A stretch of 64,000 nucleotides of DNA from Anastatus disparis (Eukaryota; Arthropoda; Insecta; Hymenoptera; Eupelmidae). The notes under the pieces are model-generated. The model saw only the letters and a list, made by a program, of their open reading frames with translations. It made no database searches and was not told the DNA's origin. The stretch covers positions 3,516,001 through 3,580,000 of the forward strand of contig JAFFSR010000292.1 in NCBI GenBank assembly GCA_017163975.1, given 5' to 3'. Below are positions 23,400 to 35,212 of this stretch, piece after piece (the stretch's first letter is position 1; each line of letters begins with the position of its first letter). A program made the translations under genes and the position numbers.

Positions 23400-23740
23400 T
23401 TACACGCTTTTCTTAAACTTGCTTTCACGTCTATCTGTCTGTCAGTAATCAAATCTTGCATGCTCGATTTGAGACACTTTTTGTCCATGGAAATTTCTGA
23501 AATTTGGCACAGACCTTGGTCTCCGATGACAATACAATAATCTGTTGTCCAGGTCCGCGATGACGGGTGTACAAACTCATCTCCGAGGAAGTACAAGTGG
23601 GGAGGTTTTCTCTGGGTCAAAACGAGTTAATAGGTTCTTGTTCAGTTGATACTTGTACAAAATGCACATACACACACACACACGCACGCACGCACGCACG
23701 CACACACACGTGATTCTTGAAAAGCGTGTTTTTAAAATGT
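23400..23740. repeat. Dispersed repeat family R2, copy 1
   Basis: Begins TTTTTACACGCTTTTCTTAA and ends GAAAAGCGTGTTTTTAAAAT, so the ends are inverted relative to each other. A second copy lies at about 52532-52955 inside the mariner-like element, sharing ATCAAATCTTGCAYGCTCGA and TCTCCGATRACAATACAATA. A CA/CG-rich microsatellite (about 23668-23710) occupies the right part. Confidence 0.65.
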
Positions 23741-24185
23741 TTTTTTTTAGAGTATGTTTTGATACACATTGCAGGATTAATATTGATTTTTTAAGCAATT
23801 TTCGCGATGAAAAAAAGTTTTTTTTCTGAGTTTTCTTAATTTTTATTGTGCATAATAGGCCCCAGTCTAAAATTAAAAACGCCTACTTTCAAATAATACA
23901 TATATTTTGTTAAAAAAATTTCTAGTTAGTTTTGCACAATGTTAGAAAAACTAAAAATCATCAATGCACATTGTAATGTGCGTATGATCGAAAACGGTTA
24001 AAATATTAAAATTTTTTATTCCGAATAATATTTAAAAAAATTTCTGATGCAATTATAAACATTTTTGTAATATTTGATAAAAATATTTCATGAAATGTCT
24101 TTTAGAAATATTTTATGGTGTGTGGGTAATGATTAATATGAGATTTTAGTATATTTTTTCAAAGAGTACTCTAGTTACTTTTCTT

Positions 24186-24565
24186 AAGGGGATGTAAAAC
24201 GGATACTACACCTGTATTCATAAATATTATCTATCTTTTAATTTTATTGTAATATTTCAGAAAAAGAAATACGTCAACTTGTAGTATGTACTATGGAAAT
24301 TATCTAGTTAAGTTTTTAACCGAATTCATAAATTACTTTTTAAGAATTTTGGGTTCTAATATTGCATCTTGAAATTTTTCAATTTTTTACGGGAACCCAA
24401 AATTCACAAAAACTAATTAATGAATTCAGTTAAAAATTTAACTAGATAATCTTTATAGTACATACTACAAGCTGATCTATTTCTTTTTCTTAAATTTTAC
24501 AATAAAATTAAAAGATGGTCAATATTTATGAATACAGGTGTAGTGTCCGTTTTACATCTCCTTCA
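24186..24565. mobile_element. Fold-back MITE
   Basis: The left arm (GGGGATGTAAAACGGATACT...) is mirrored for about 170 bases at the right (...TAGTGTCCGTTTTACATCTCC). A decayed further copy of the end (GGTGTAATGTCCATTTTACA) is visible at 23320-23340. No TSD could be settled. Confidence 0.7.
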
Positions 24566-24599
24566 GGTGAGCGGACCACCTTCAAAGAATTCTAATTTA

Positions 24600-24730
24600 G
24601 GCTTGAATTTATAGACCCACTTCAAGTAATGGTTGTATCATCTGTTCTTTTTTCTTTTCATGAGAAAGACAAAGATGGAATGAGGTTTGAGTAACAATCT
24701 TTACTTGAGTTGGGTCGATGAATTCGAATC
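24600..24730. mobile_element. GGCCCGAATT-family MITE, copy 2 (diverged)
   Basis: GGCTTGAATTTATAGACCCA at the left pairs imperfectly with TGGGTCGATGAATTCGAATC at the right, with TTA at the left edge. The same family as 9456-9615 and 47576-47787, but more decayed. Confidence 0.55.
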
Positions 24731-26854
24731 TAAGTTTTCATATATATTTTTGTGATTTTTGAAAATGTACTTTTTTAATCATCGAAGTTCAATCGTAATA
24801 TTTTCTCTTCATTATAGTGAAAAAAATAAATGTAGACAACAGTTAATTTCATGCAATAGAACAGGATCACCCGGAGACAGAACATGCGTATGCACATGGG
24901 AGAACTCTAGACTCGACCTAATATCTATAATTCAATAAAGAGAGCTGCAGCCAATCACGTTTATGTGCGAGAAAGAAAGGTTGCAAGTAGACGACGACGC
25001 GTTTTTCTGTTTGAAAACTTGCTCCGAAATTATATGCTCGAAAATCTGGACTTAAAATCTTTATAAATGCCGATTATTAATAAATTTTTTTATAAATTAA
25101 ATTGAGAATCTGGAATGTTACAAGGTTATTTTTTTACAGTGAAATGACTTTGTAGTGTCCAAGTATGTTTTCTACAAAATATAATACGCTAAAATGGTAT
25201 GTAAGTGAATTTATTATGCAGTTATGTTTCATGATTCTTTTTTTTATCAACTCTTCAGAGTGTTATTTGAAAATTGATCTAATATTACCAAATCATATAC
25301 AAGGATAGAATACTTGAAAAATGGGTAATGACTATATAGCTAACAATCTGAGTATATTATATGATTTATAAAAACAAACCTAAACGTACACAAAATCATT
25401 TCACTATAATAAAATTCTAACTTTATAATAAATCAAAACAAATTTTGAATTTTACGTTATTTTAATTAAATTTACATATAATTATGATAACTATATCTAT
25501 AGTTATTATATACTTTACAGAATTCAATCATGCAAGTTGCAGTTAAATGTTCCTTTGGCATATTTTTGAAAGAAGACTGTCATTCAACTAATTACACAAA
25601 TAAAAAAATTTTAAATAGTCTTACAGAACTCGATGAAGTTGAAGTTAGAACTATTTTTTTAAGGACAGCTTATATTAATGAAGATCCAAACAAAATTGAA
25701 AATATAACAATTGCAGTCACCATTATTGCAAATATCTGTCTTATTATTCATATAATCAAAAAAAATGCTGCGATCCATGGGACAGGCATTCCATAATTGT
25801 GAGAAACCGCTTAAAAGAATTACAGCTAAATCTTGTAGATAAAATTCACTCTGCTTGTAAATTAAATTTAGTTCAGGGAAAAAAAGTTTGTGTGAATTGT
25901 TTATATTTATTACATCAAAAAGTTAATGAATATGAAAATCAATTAATGTTCTGTGTTGATCCATATAAAAAACATAGAACTAAAATTGTTATTGGTTTAA
26001 ATGTTTTAAAAGAGGAATACATTGAATATTTAGAAACAGTTCTTAGTATCAAATGTAATTTGCAACAGAAAATATGTGATGCGTGTAAAATGCAATTACA
26101 GTTGAATTTTTCACAACATTTGAAATTAAAAAGAAATTATGAGTGTGTGTCAAACGAAGTTAACTCTGAACAATGTACGAATGGAAGTAGTGAATCTGAA
26201 ACTGTTGAAAGTACGCTAAAATCAGTATATGAGTCTTATAGTCAAAAAAAAAGAAATCTTGATGAGATACTTAGTAGTTTTGAAATACCTCCAATAAAGC
26301 AGTTAAAATTGTCTAAGGAACACTTGAAGAAAAAAGGAGTTGAAATTATGCAAACCATTGTAAATCATGTTTCAAAAGTTTTTGAAGAAGCAAATGATGT
26401 TCAACCACCTGATTTTAAGAATTTAAATAATATGTATCAAGAAAGTTCTTGGTTTCATGACATGATTACAAACATAAAATCAAAATTTGATGCTAGTAAA
26501 TCTTGTGATGAAAAAATTAATTTATTAACATTGCTTCCGGAAGACATGAATCCAAAAGAAGTTTATCAGTATTTTCAATGTTCTTATTACATGTTAAGTA
26601 AAGCTAATAAGTTGAGACAAACTGCAGGTAAACATAAACTTTTTAAAAATATAATTATATAATCATATAATTTTTGTAATACTACATGAAAGCAGTACAG
26701 TATGTTACCTACTGTTAATACGACTATTAAAACATTATAAGTTAGGGGGCGTCCATCAAATACGTCACGGAAATTTTGGTCCATTTTAACCCCCCCCTCC
26801 CCCATCATCACGGTCCCGTCACACTAAAGTCCCCCCCCCACCTAAAGTGACGTA

Positions 26855-27980
26855 CAGGGTGGGTTAAAAGTACCGGAACGGCGAAATAACTCTACGAGAT
26901 TGTATCTTAGGAGAAAAAGTTTAAAACAAAAGATAGAGGATATTTTCTTGGCTATTGAACGGTGATAATGACCATGACCTTGACCATAACAGATCAAATA
27001 TTGTTTTTTACTATACAAGTTGCGGACAACCCTTAATTTCTATTAATAATCACTAGTTTTACCAAAAATCTACATTTTTTATTTAGAAAAAGATAGAGCG
27101 ATCCAACACCCTCTTAATGTGAAGAATTAGGTCTTCTTTTCTCCCGGGAATATCGTTTGCATTATTGTCACATATGTATATATACAGGGTGATCCAAAAG
27201 TACCGGAACGGCGAAATAACTCTGCGGGATTGTATCTTAGGAGAAAAAGCTTGAAACAAAAGATAGAGGATATTTTCTTGGCTATTCGACGGTGATGATG
27301 ACCATGACCTTGACCATAACCTTGAATGTCATTTCAAGGTCAAGTTAATTTCTTTAAATGGGAACCCATAATTTTCACTTCAGAAATGAACAGAGCGGAA
27401 AATTTCACGTAAATACATATCCGGACGTAAAATTTTCCGCTCTGTTCATTTCTGAGGTGAAAATTATGGGTTCCCATTTAAAGAAATTAACTTGACCTTG
27501 AAATGACATTCAAGGTTATGGTCAAGGTCATGGTCATCATCACCGTCGAATAGCCAAGAAAATATCCTCTATCTTTTGTTTCAAGCTTTTTCTCCTAAGA
27601 TACAATCCCGCAGAGTTATTTCGCCGTTCCGGTACTTTTGGATCACCCTGTATATATACATATGTGACAATAATGCAAACGATATTCCCGGGAGAAAAGA
27701 AGACCTAATTCTTCACATTAAGAGGACGCTGGATCGCTCTATCTTTTTCTAAATAAAAAATGTAGATTTTTGGTAAAACTAGTGATTATTAATAGAAATT
27801 AAGGGTTGTCCGCAACTTGTATAGTAAAAAACAATATTTGGTCTGTTATGGTCAAGGTCATGGTCATTATCACCGTCGAATAGCCAAAAAAATATCCTCT
27901 ATCTTTTGTTTTAAGCTTTTTCTCCTAAGATACAATCCCGCAGAGTTGTTTCGCCGTTCCGGTACTTTTGGCCCACCCTG
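26855..27980. mobile_element. Fold-back element, CAGGGTG ends
   Basis: Ends CAGGGTGGGTTAAAAGTACC and its complement (GGTACTTTTGGCCCACCCTG) flanked by TA (26853-26854 and 27981-27982). Almost the entire element is one inverted repeat. A second copy of the same element type is nested in its centre (27185-27650). Confidence 0.85.
27185..27650. mobile_element. Same-family fold-back nested within its relative
   Basis: CAGGGTGATCCAAAAGTACC at the left and its complement at the right, flanked by TA within (TA)n. The interior contains copies of TGACCTTGA / TCAAGGTCA, shared with the DD41D element at 50193-53318. Confidence 0.8.
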
Positions 27981-28963
27981 TATATTAAAAATTCACAAAA
28001 AGTAAAAATTAAGACAATACTTTATTAAAATTTTTAAGTATTAACATGTTATATACTAATTATAATTTTTAAAAAAATAATATTTTTATACATTATTCTT
28101 AATCTAATTCAAATACTACGCGATGCGAGCTTGGGAAATTCATATATTTGAATTAGGAGTAAAAATGAATAATATTACAGAATAATTTTTTTTCCGTTTA
28201 TGAATAATTTTTTTAATATAAGATAAAATTGTAATTATTAAAAACTCTAATTAATTCATAACATGACACGATTGTTTTACAATACAATACAGACAAAGTA
28301 GAAAAATAAAATAAATGTTTTACTTCATTTAAATTTTTATTTTTAAACATCTATAAAACTTAAGCATGCCTTATTTAAAAAAATTAAAATCCATACAAAC
28401 CACACAATTTTCATACGCAAATAAATCAATTGTTTTCAAAATTCACTAAAATTAAATTATAAGAATGAAATGTTTTTAAAATGAAAATAAAATATCAGTT
28501 CCAATAAATTAATCAATTAATAAAATATGTAATATCCACGTATGCATTTTGAATATAAAAAATTAATTTCTTAATACGATAAATAAAATTTTTAATTTCA
28601 ATAGTTTTTCCATGTATTTTTTGAAGTGGGATTGAAAATAAAATAATCATTGATATTTGTAATTGAACGTAAATTAACTTACCTTTAAACATACTGATTA
28701 AAGAAGCTGCAGGTCAAATAAGATGTCAAAGTATATTATGAAAAAAGGTCAACTCTACGTAAATACTTCAGGTTTTGCAGATTAAATATTAAATATGTTA
28801 TTTACATCAATCTTGCGTGAATATATGGGATTTTCAAATAATTATTTTTTAGTTTTTTGTACGTCACTTTGAAGCATGATACCCTCCCCCCTTCGTCACG
28901 GGACCATCACAAAATTGTGACCCCCCCCCCGAAATGTGTACGTAATTGATGGACGCCCCCTTA

Positions 28964-29778
28964 CGTACTTCATATACTGAATTATTTACTTAAATTATAG
29001 TGACATATATTAACTATTAATATTTGTATTAATCGTTTATTTATATATTTTGGTAAATGTATGCATTAATTTGTTGATGATTATTGATCATTATATTTGT
29101 ATTAATCAATTGCAAAAACACATTTTTCAAACATATACTTAAAATATAATAAGAGTTCTATTAAATATTTTTAAATCAACTAAAAATTTTTCATATTTGT
29201 TTCTTAATTTTTATGAGAGCAATGTGTTCTATTTACCTGCAAATATTAGAAATTTTTTATCATTTTCAAAGTTGATATTCTTACTTTTGAATCATTGCTA
29301 TTACATGATTATTGAAAAATAGTTTAGTTAAATACCAAATTTCTATAAATTAAATCGTTTATAAACCAATAAAAAAATTATAACTTGATGAAGTGAAGCG
29401 GACATAATGGTGCTCACCTTTGGACTTAATGAAAAGAAAACGAGTATATTTAAAAAAATACGATATTTAACTAACTAAAATATAAATAATATATTTTAAA
29501 ATAATATAAACAATTGAGACAAATTTTAATTTTCATATAAAAGCAATCTCTGGTTTTATTTTTGTACTCTCATAATTAATCTTCAATATTTTTGTATAAT
29601 AATTATCAGAGTTTACTTCTGTATGATAATTTACACCAGAATCAATTGAAAAATTCAACTTATTATTAATTAATGGCATAAATTTTTATCATGCAACAAT
29701 TCATTGTGATATTCAAATTTTATGTGTCTCCATCTGCTATCAGGAATAGTTAAGACAGTTATGATTATAAATTAAGTA
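28964..29778. other. Intronic AT-rich stretch without recognised feature
   Basis: Part of the large intron. No ORF, no clear repeat. Confidence 0.4.
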
Positions 29779-29780
29779 TA

Positions 29781-30285
29781 GGGTTTAGTGAATTCACTGA
29801 TATAGCCATCAATATTATTTAATTAAAAATTTTTTACAACGTTCCGATTCCTATATGAATCCTATTCAGATACTAATATATTAAAAATCTAAGTAATAAA
29901 AGTGTAAAATATAATATCAATTAAGTTGAAATTTCGTCAATTTTTATTAATTATTAATTTATAATTTAATGCCATTCAATTACTATTATATATGACTTAG
30001 ACATTTGTATACAGGAAATTTTATAAATTTTTAATAAAATTTTATAGTTAAAATTTTAAAAAATTATTCATAAATTATAAAATTTTATTAATTAGTAATA
30101 AAAATTAATAATTAATAAAAATTGACAAAATTTTAATTAAATTGATATTATATTTGACACTTTTATTACTAGTTAGAGTTTTAATATATTAGTACTTGAA
30201 GAGGATTCATATAGGAATTGAAACGTTGTAAATAAATTTTTAATTAAATAATATTGATGGCTATACCATTGAATTCATTAAACCC
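29781..30285. mobile_element. MITE with TA duplication
   Basis: GGGTTTAGTGAATTCACTGA at the left is mirrored at the right with few mismatches over roughly 190 bases (arms include TATAGCCATCAATATTATTT). TA at 29779-29780 and 30286-30287. The loop region is almost pure A/T. Confidence 0.85.
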
Positions 30286-30384
30286 TATAAAATTTAAGCT
30301 GTCAGCAGACTCTATAGATTATTATAAAAACAGTAGTTACTATGAATAGTACCTTATAAGTACTTGCAATAATACTGTCTGCCA

Positions 30385-31065
30385 CCCATACAGCATGAAA
30401 GGACTTTGAAAGGATTCTGAAAGGATTCATGAAAGGACTACAATCTTTTAGAAATATTTCACTGAAAGGATTCTGAAATAATTCTATGTCCGAGGTATTA
30501 TTCTTTTAAAAATAATACATAAAAATATTTCATAAAGAATTCACAAGATATTTCAAAATCCTTTCAATGGAAGAATTCTGTAAGGATCCATGAATTCTTT
30601 TGGTAATAATTCGTAAATCTTTTCATACATCTTCCATTGAAAGGATTCTGTAAGAATAATGTGAAATATTTTTAAAATATTTCATTGTATTATTTCTAAA
30701 AGGAATATACCTCAGACATAGAATTATTACAGAATCCTTTCAATGAAAGAATTCTGTAAGGATCCATGAATTCTTTTGGTAATAATTCGTAAATCTTTTC
30801 ATACATCTTTCATTGAAAGTATTCTGTAAGAATGATATAAAATATTATAAAAATATTTCATTGTATTATTTCTGAAAGAAATATACCTCGGACATAAAAT
30901 TATTACAGAATCCTTTCAATGAAAGAATTCTGTAAGGATCCATGAATTCTTTTAGTAATAATGCATTAATCTTTTCATCTATCTTTAGTTGAGACGTGTA
31001 AAGTTCTAGAAATTTTATTCTTTCCTGTATTATTTAAGAATCAATTTAGAATTAATACACACACG

Positions 31066-31131
<66 letters not shown>

Positions 31132-32435
31132 ACGAATCTGATGATATAATTATTCATAGGATTACGAATAGTTTTACAGCGGTTAAAATCGAAGTTATCA
31201 TAACACAGACATCGCACGCATAACAATTTATAGTTTCCATTTAAGATTCTTAATTTCCTTATATATGAAACGGGAAGCACTCTTACCGCTTGCGAGAGTA
31301 AGAGATACTGCCATCAAGCGGATAAATTATAAACTAATCCCGAAAATATTTCTTAATGATTCTGTTATATTTCACGTTTTCTTTCATAAAGTCCTTTCAA
31401 AGTCCATTCAGTAAGGATTCATGTAATAACTTTTATTCTCGTCATAAGTTATTTCATGAAATATTTCAAAAAGATTTCAAAATTATTTCATGTATGTTTT
31501 CTTGAGACTTTACCAAAATATTACATGAATTATTTCATAAAAGCTTTTTGGAAGAATCTTGAAATTATTCGGTGAAAGAATAACTTAGATTATTTCAAAA
31601 ATCTTTTTAAATTATTTTCTGATTTTAATCGTTGGAAGATTTCTGAGTTCTTTCTTGTTTTCTTTTTAAGAAGTCTTTTCAAAGTCCTTTCAGTAAGGAT
31701 TTATGTAATAACTTTTATTCTCATCATAAGTTATTTCATGAAATATTTCAAAAAGATTTCAAAATTATTTCATGTATGATTTCTTGAGACTTTACCAAAA
31801 TATTACATGATTTATTTCATAAAAGCTTTTTGGAAGTATCTTGAAATTATTCGGTGAAAGAATAAGTTAGATTATTTCAAAAATCTTTCTAAATTATTTT
31901 CTGATTTTAATCGTTGGAAGATTTCTGAGTTCTTTCTTGTTTCCTTTCAAGAAGTCTTTTCAAAGTCCTTTCAGTAAGGATTTATGTGATAACTTTTATT
32001 CTCATCATAAGTTATTTCATGAAATATTTCAAAAAGATTTCAAAATTATTTCATGTATGATTTCTTGAGACTTTACCAAAATATTACATGAATTATTTCA
32101 TAAAAGCTTTTTGAAAGAATCTTGAAATTATTCTGTGAAAGAATAACTTAGATCATTCCAAAAATCTTTCTAAATTCTGAGTTCTTTCTTGTTTCCTTTC
32201 AAGAAGTCTTTTCAAAGTCCTTTCAGTAAGGATTCGTGTAATATTTCATGCCTTAACTTTCGTTTCCTTTTTGGTAATATTTTTGTAAAGACTTTGTAAT
32301 CTTCCTGTGTATTATTTCATAAATTTTTTTCAAAAGAATATAGTTATCTTTTTAAGTTCTTTTTAAATGTTTTCAACGTATTATTACTTGTAATATTTCA
32401 TGAAATTATTTCAAAATTCTTTTATGCTATGTGGG
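30385..32435. mobile_element. Element with CCCAYAYAGCAT ends and internal tandem arrays
   Basis: The left end CCCATACAGCATGAAAGG pairs with the right end CTTTTATGCTATGTGGG. The interior is built of degenerate TTTCA/TGAAA-rich repeats. One array has a period of 176 bp (GAATTCTGTAAGG at 30573, 30749 and 30925); a second has periods of 282, 281 and 252 bp (CAGTAAGG at 31409, 31691, 31972 and 32224). A CA/TA microsatellite with flanking unique DNA (about 30990-31330) separates them. No coding potential. Lies within the giant intron. Confidence 0.65.
31058..31131. repeat. CA/TA microsatellite
   Basis: A run of CA dinucleotides with CG interruptions is followed by (AT)n. Short V/C-rich frames across it are repeat translation. 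Confidence 0.9.
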
Positions 32436-32456
32436 CAGTACAAGCCATATTGGCAA

Positions 32457-34250
32457 ATAAGAAACGCTGCCAAGTGCTTTGGCGCAATGCTTTCTCATAG
32501 AGCACATTGAGTTAGAGTAATTTGATTTGATTTTTTTAAATACGATTTTAATATAAATGTCCCTATCCTCTGTATTGAAGGCTGTCTTAATACCTACGAA
32601 AACTATATGAATTTTACTCTTTCTTAATTTTGCCATTTGCATAATGTGATTTTATGATGCTCTAAAATTAAAAATGCGTTTATAAAATTAATTTTCCCAA
32701 GCTTGTCTTCTTAACACTATAACCAATAACTTGCATACAAGATTTGGAACATTTTCATCGAATAGTTTACAAAAAATACCAAATAATTGAAAAATAAACA
32801 TTGTTTTAAAATTTTCAAAATGCTTTAACGTTACAACTACGCTAAGAAAACCAGTTTTCAAAAGTTCATTTTATTTAGGCAATCGTAAATAATTTCTATA
32901 CATAATTTTAAGCTACTTCATCGAGTAGTTTACGTAAAACACCAAAAAATAAGTGAAATTCTATTCAAAATTTACAAAATGCTCTAAAATTAAAACTGCG
33001 CTAAGAAAATAAGTTTTTCCAAGCTTGCTTTAATAAGGCAATAACAAATAATTTGTATGAAAATTTTTGAGCAAATTTATTGAATGGCTTTTGTGTAATA
33101 GAAAAAAAATGAAATATGAACATTTTTTCCAAAATTTTCAAAATGCTCTAAAACTAAAACTGCGCTAAGAAAATAAGTTTTTCAAAGCTTGATTTATTCA
33201 GATAATAGTGAATAATTTGCATAAAAATTTTTGAGCAAGTTTATTGAGTGATTTTTGTGCAATAGAAAAGAAATTAAAAATAAAAAATTTTTTCAAAATT
33301 TTCAAAATGCTCTAAAATTAAATGTGCGCTAAGAAAATTGAAGAAAATTAGTTTTTAAAAGTTCATTTTATTTTGACAATCATAAATAATTCCCATACAT
33401 AATTTGAAGCTCTTTCATCGAGTAGTTTACGTAAAATATAAAAAAAATTAGAAAAATTTTATTCAAAATTTTCAAAATGCTCTAAAATTAAAACTGTACT
33501 GAGAAAATAAGTTTTTCAAAGCTGGTTTTATTTAGGCCATTGCAAATGATTTCCATAAAAATTTTCGAGCAAATCCATCGAATGGTTTTTGTGTAATAGA
33601 AAAAAAATGAAAAATAGAGATTTTTTCCAAAATTTTCAAAATGCTCTAAAATTAAAACTACGCTAAGAAAATAAGTGTTTCAAAGCTTGTTTTCTTTAGA
33701 CAATAGCGAATAACTTGCATAAAAATTTAGAAGCAAATCTATCGAATGGTTGTTGTAAAATAAAAAATAAATGAAAAAAAAAAAATTTTTTTCAAAATTT
33801 TCAAAATGCTCTAAAATTAAAAGTGCGCTAAGAAAATCAGTTGGTAAAAGTTTTTCTTCTTTTGGCAGTCGCAAATAATGTTCATACAAATTTTCAAGAA
33901 AATTCTTTGAGTAGTTTACGTAAAATATCAAAAAAATGAAAAATCAAAATTTTTTTAAAATTCTTAAAATGGCTCAAAAAAAAAAAACTGAGCTAAGAAG
34001 ATCAATTTTCAATAGCTCCCCCCCCCCAGTTAGACAAAAAAATAAATTGCATGCAAAATTTGAAGCTAATCCATCGAGTAGTTCTCGAGATCTTATTGGC
34101 GTACTGAATACATACACACACACACACATACATACAGACATTTTCTGGAAACCACTTTTTTCGACTCCCTGAGTCTAAATATGTACAAATTAATGAAAAA
34201 ATAGAAAAAATTTTTTTTACCGATACAATCTCATAGAGAAAGCAAAATAT
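32457..34250 (+). mobile_element. Element of ~165-bp tandem repeats, full-length copy
   Basis: Starts AAACGCTGCCAAGTGCTTTG, followed by AATGCTTTCTCATAGAG. It then contains at least eight diverged tandem units of about 160-170 bp, each with AAAATGCTCTAAAATTAAAA, GCGCTAAGAAAAT and GAATGGTTTTTGTGTAATAG-like parts (unit marks near 32817, 32977, 33139, 33304, 33474, 33637, 33803 and 33966). It ends CGACTCCCTGAGT...CTCATAGAGAAAGC. Partial copies are at 12003-12600 and 62869-64000. No ORF of note. Confidence 0.7.
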
Positions 34251-34384
34251 TTAATTCTTACTTCATATTTTATAATCATTAATATAAATTTAATATCATT
34301 TGGTGTTAATACATTTTTAACTGTTTTGAAAGATTAAAAGAAAAACTATTTATTTTTTAAATCTGAAAAAAATTTTATAACAGT

Positions 34385-35212
34385 AGATAACGACAGAAAA
34401 ATGTCTGAATTGAGAGAAAGACAACGATTAATAACACTTGTTTGCAGTTCATATCACTTTTCTTCGGTCACTGTTTTCTTAATTTTTTTGCTACCATAAA
34501 TAAATATAATTTTTTCAATTTTCTTGACTTTTTTTGGTTTTAAAACAGTTGTGAGTTGTATTCTTCAGTTGTTTGCCAATATTATCAGTTTTCTTTAGTT
34601 ATTTACTGGTTTTTTTACTTTTTATGTAACTTAGATCAATTTTTTTAATTCATTTCACTTTTCTTTGTTTTAAAACAGTTATAAATTATTTTCTTTTATT
34701 ATTTGCGAATATTATCAGTTTTCTTAAGTTATCAACTGTTTTATTCACGGTTTATGTAAATTGTAATAAATTTTTTTTTCAATTTTCTTCATTTTTCTTC
34801 GTTTTAAAATAGTTATGAACTGTTTTCTTCAGTCCTTTGTCAAGATTATCAAAATAATGTTTGATCCCTTTACTTTTTAACAGTGATTTTTAGAATTTAA
34901 CTGTCATCAGTTCTCTCTATATTTATTAACATTACAGCTATGTTTGGAATATAACTGTTGTCTACAGTTTTCTTCAGATTTCTTTACTTTTCAATAATTA
35001 TATTCGGAACACAACTGTTGTCTACAATTTTCTTCATATTCTTCACTTTTTATATTGTTTTTATATTAAAAAAAAAAAAATTTTTCTTAACAAATGTAAA
35101 TGTTGTTAATAGCAGATAACTATTTTAAACTATAGAAAACTGATAGAAACTGAGGAAATCTGAAGATAACTGTTGTCTTTGTCTCTATTCCGACATTTTT
35201 CAACAGTTAGTT
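34385..35212. mobile_element. Inverted-end element with 132-bp internal repeats
   Basis: AAAAATGTCTGAATTGAGAG at the left pairs with the complement of GTCTCTATTCCGACATTTTT at the right. Inside, three tandem units of about 132 bp carry TTTTAAAACAGTTRTRA (near 34535, 34667 and 34799). The arms are imperfect, so this is an older element. Confidence 0.55.

Larger units (their letters stand above)
26745..28960. mobile_element. 2.2 kb element with G-run ends and TTA duplication
   Basis: Inverted ends GGGGGCGTCCATCAA-TACGT, followed by C or G runs (26792-26840 and 28886-28931), are flanked by TTA on both sides (26742-26744 and 28961-28963). Its architecture (GGG start, ACGT, G-runs, TWA duplication) is like that of the element at 1581-5656, but it has no transposase. 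It sits inside the giant intron of the gene at 25530-37459. Confidence 0.85.

Noticed and set aside
31340..32240. CRISPR-like array
   Set aside because: The repeats are about 281 bp, directly adjoining and diverged, with no spacer structure; the DNA is eukaryotic.
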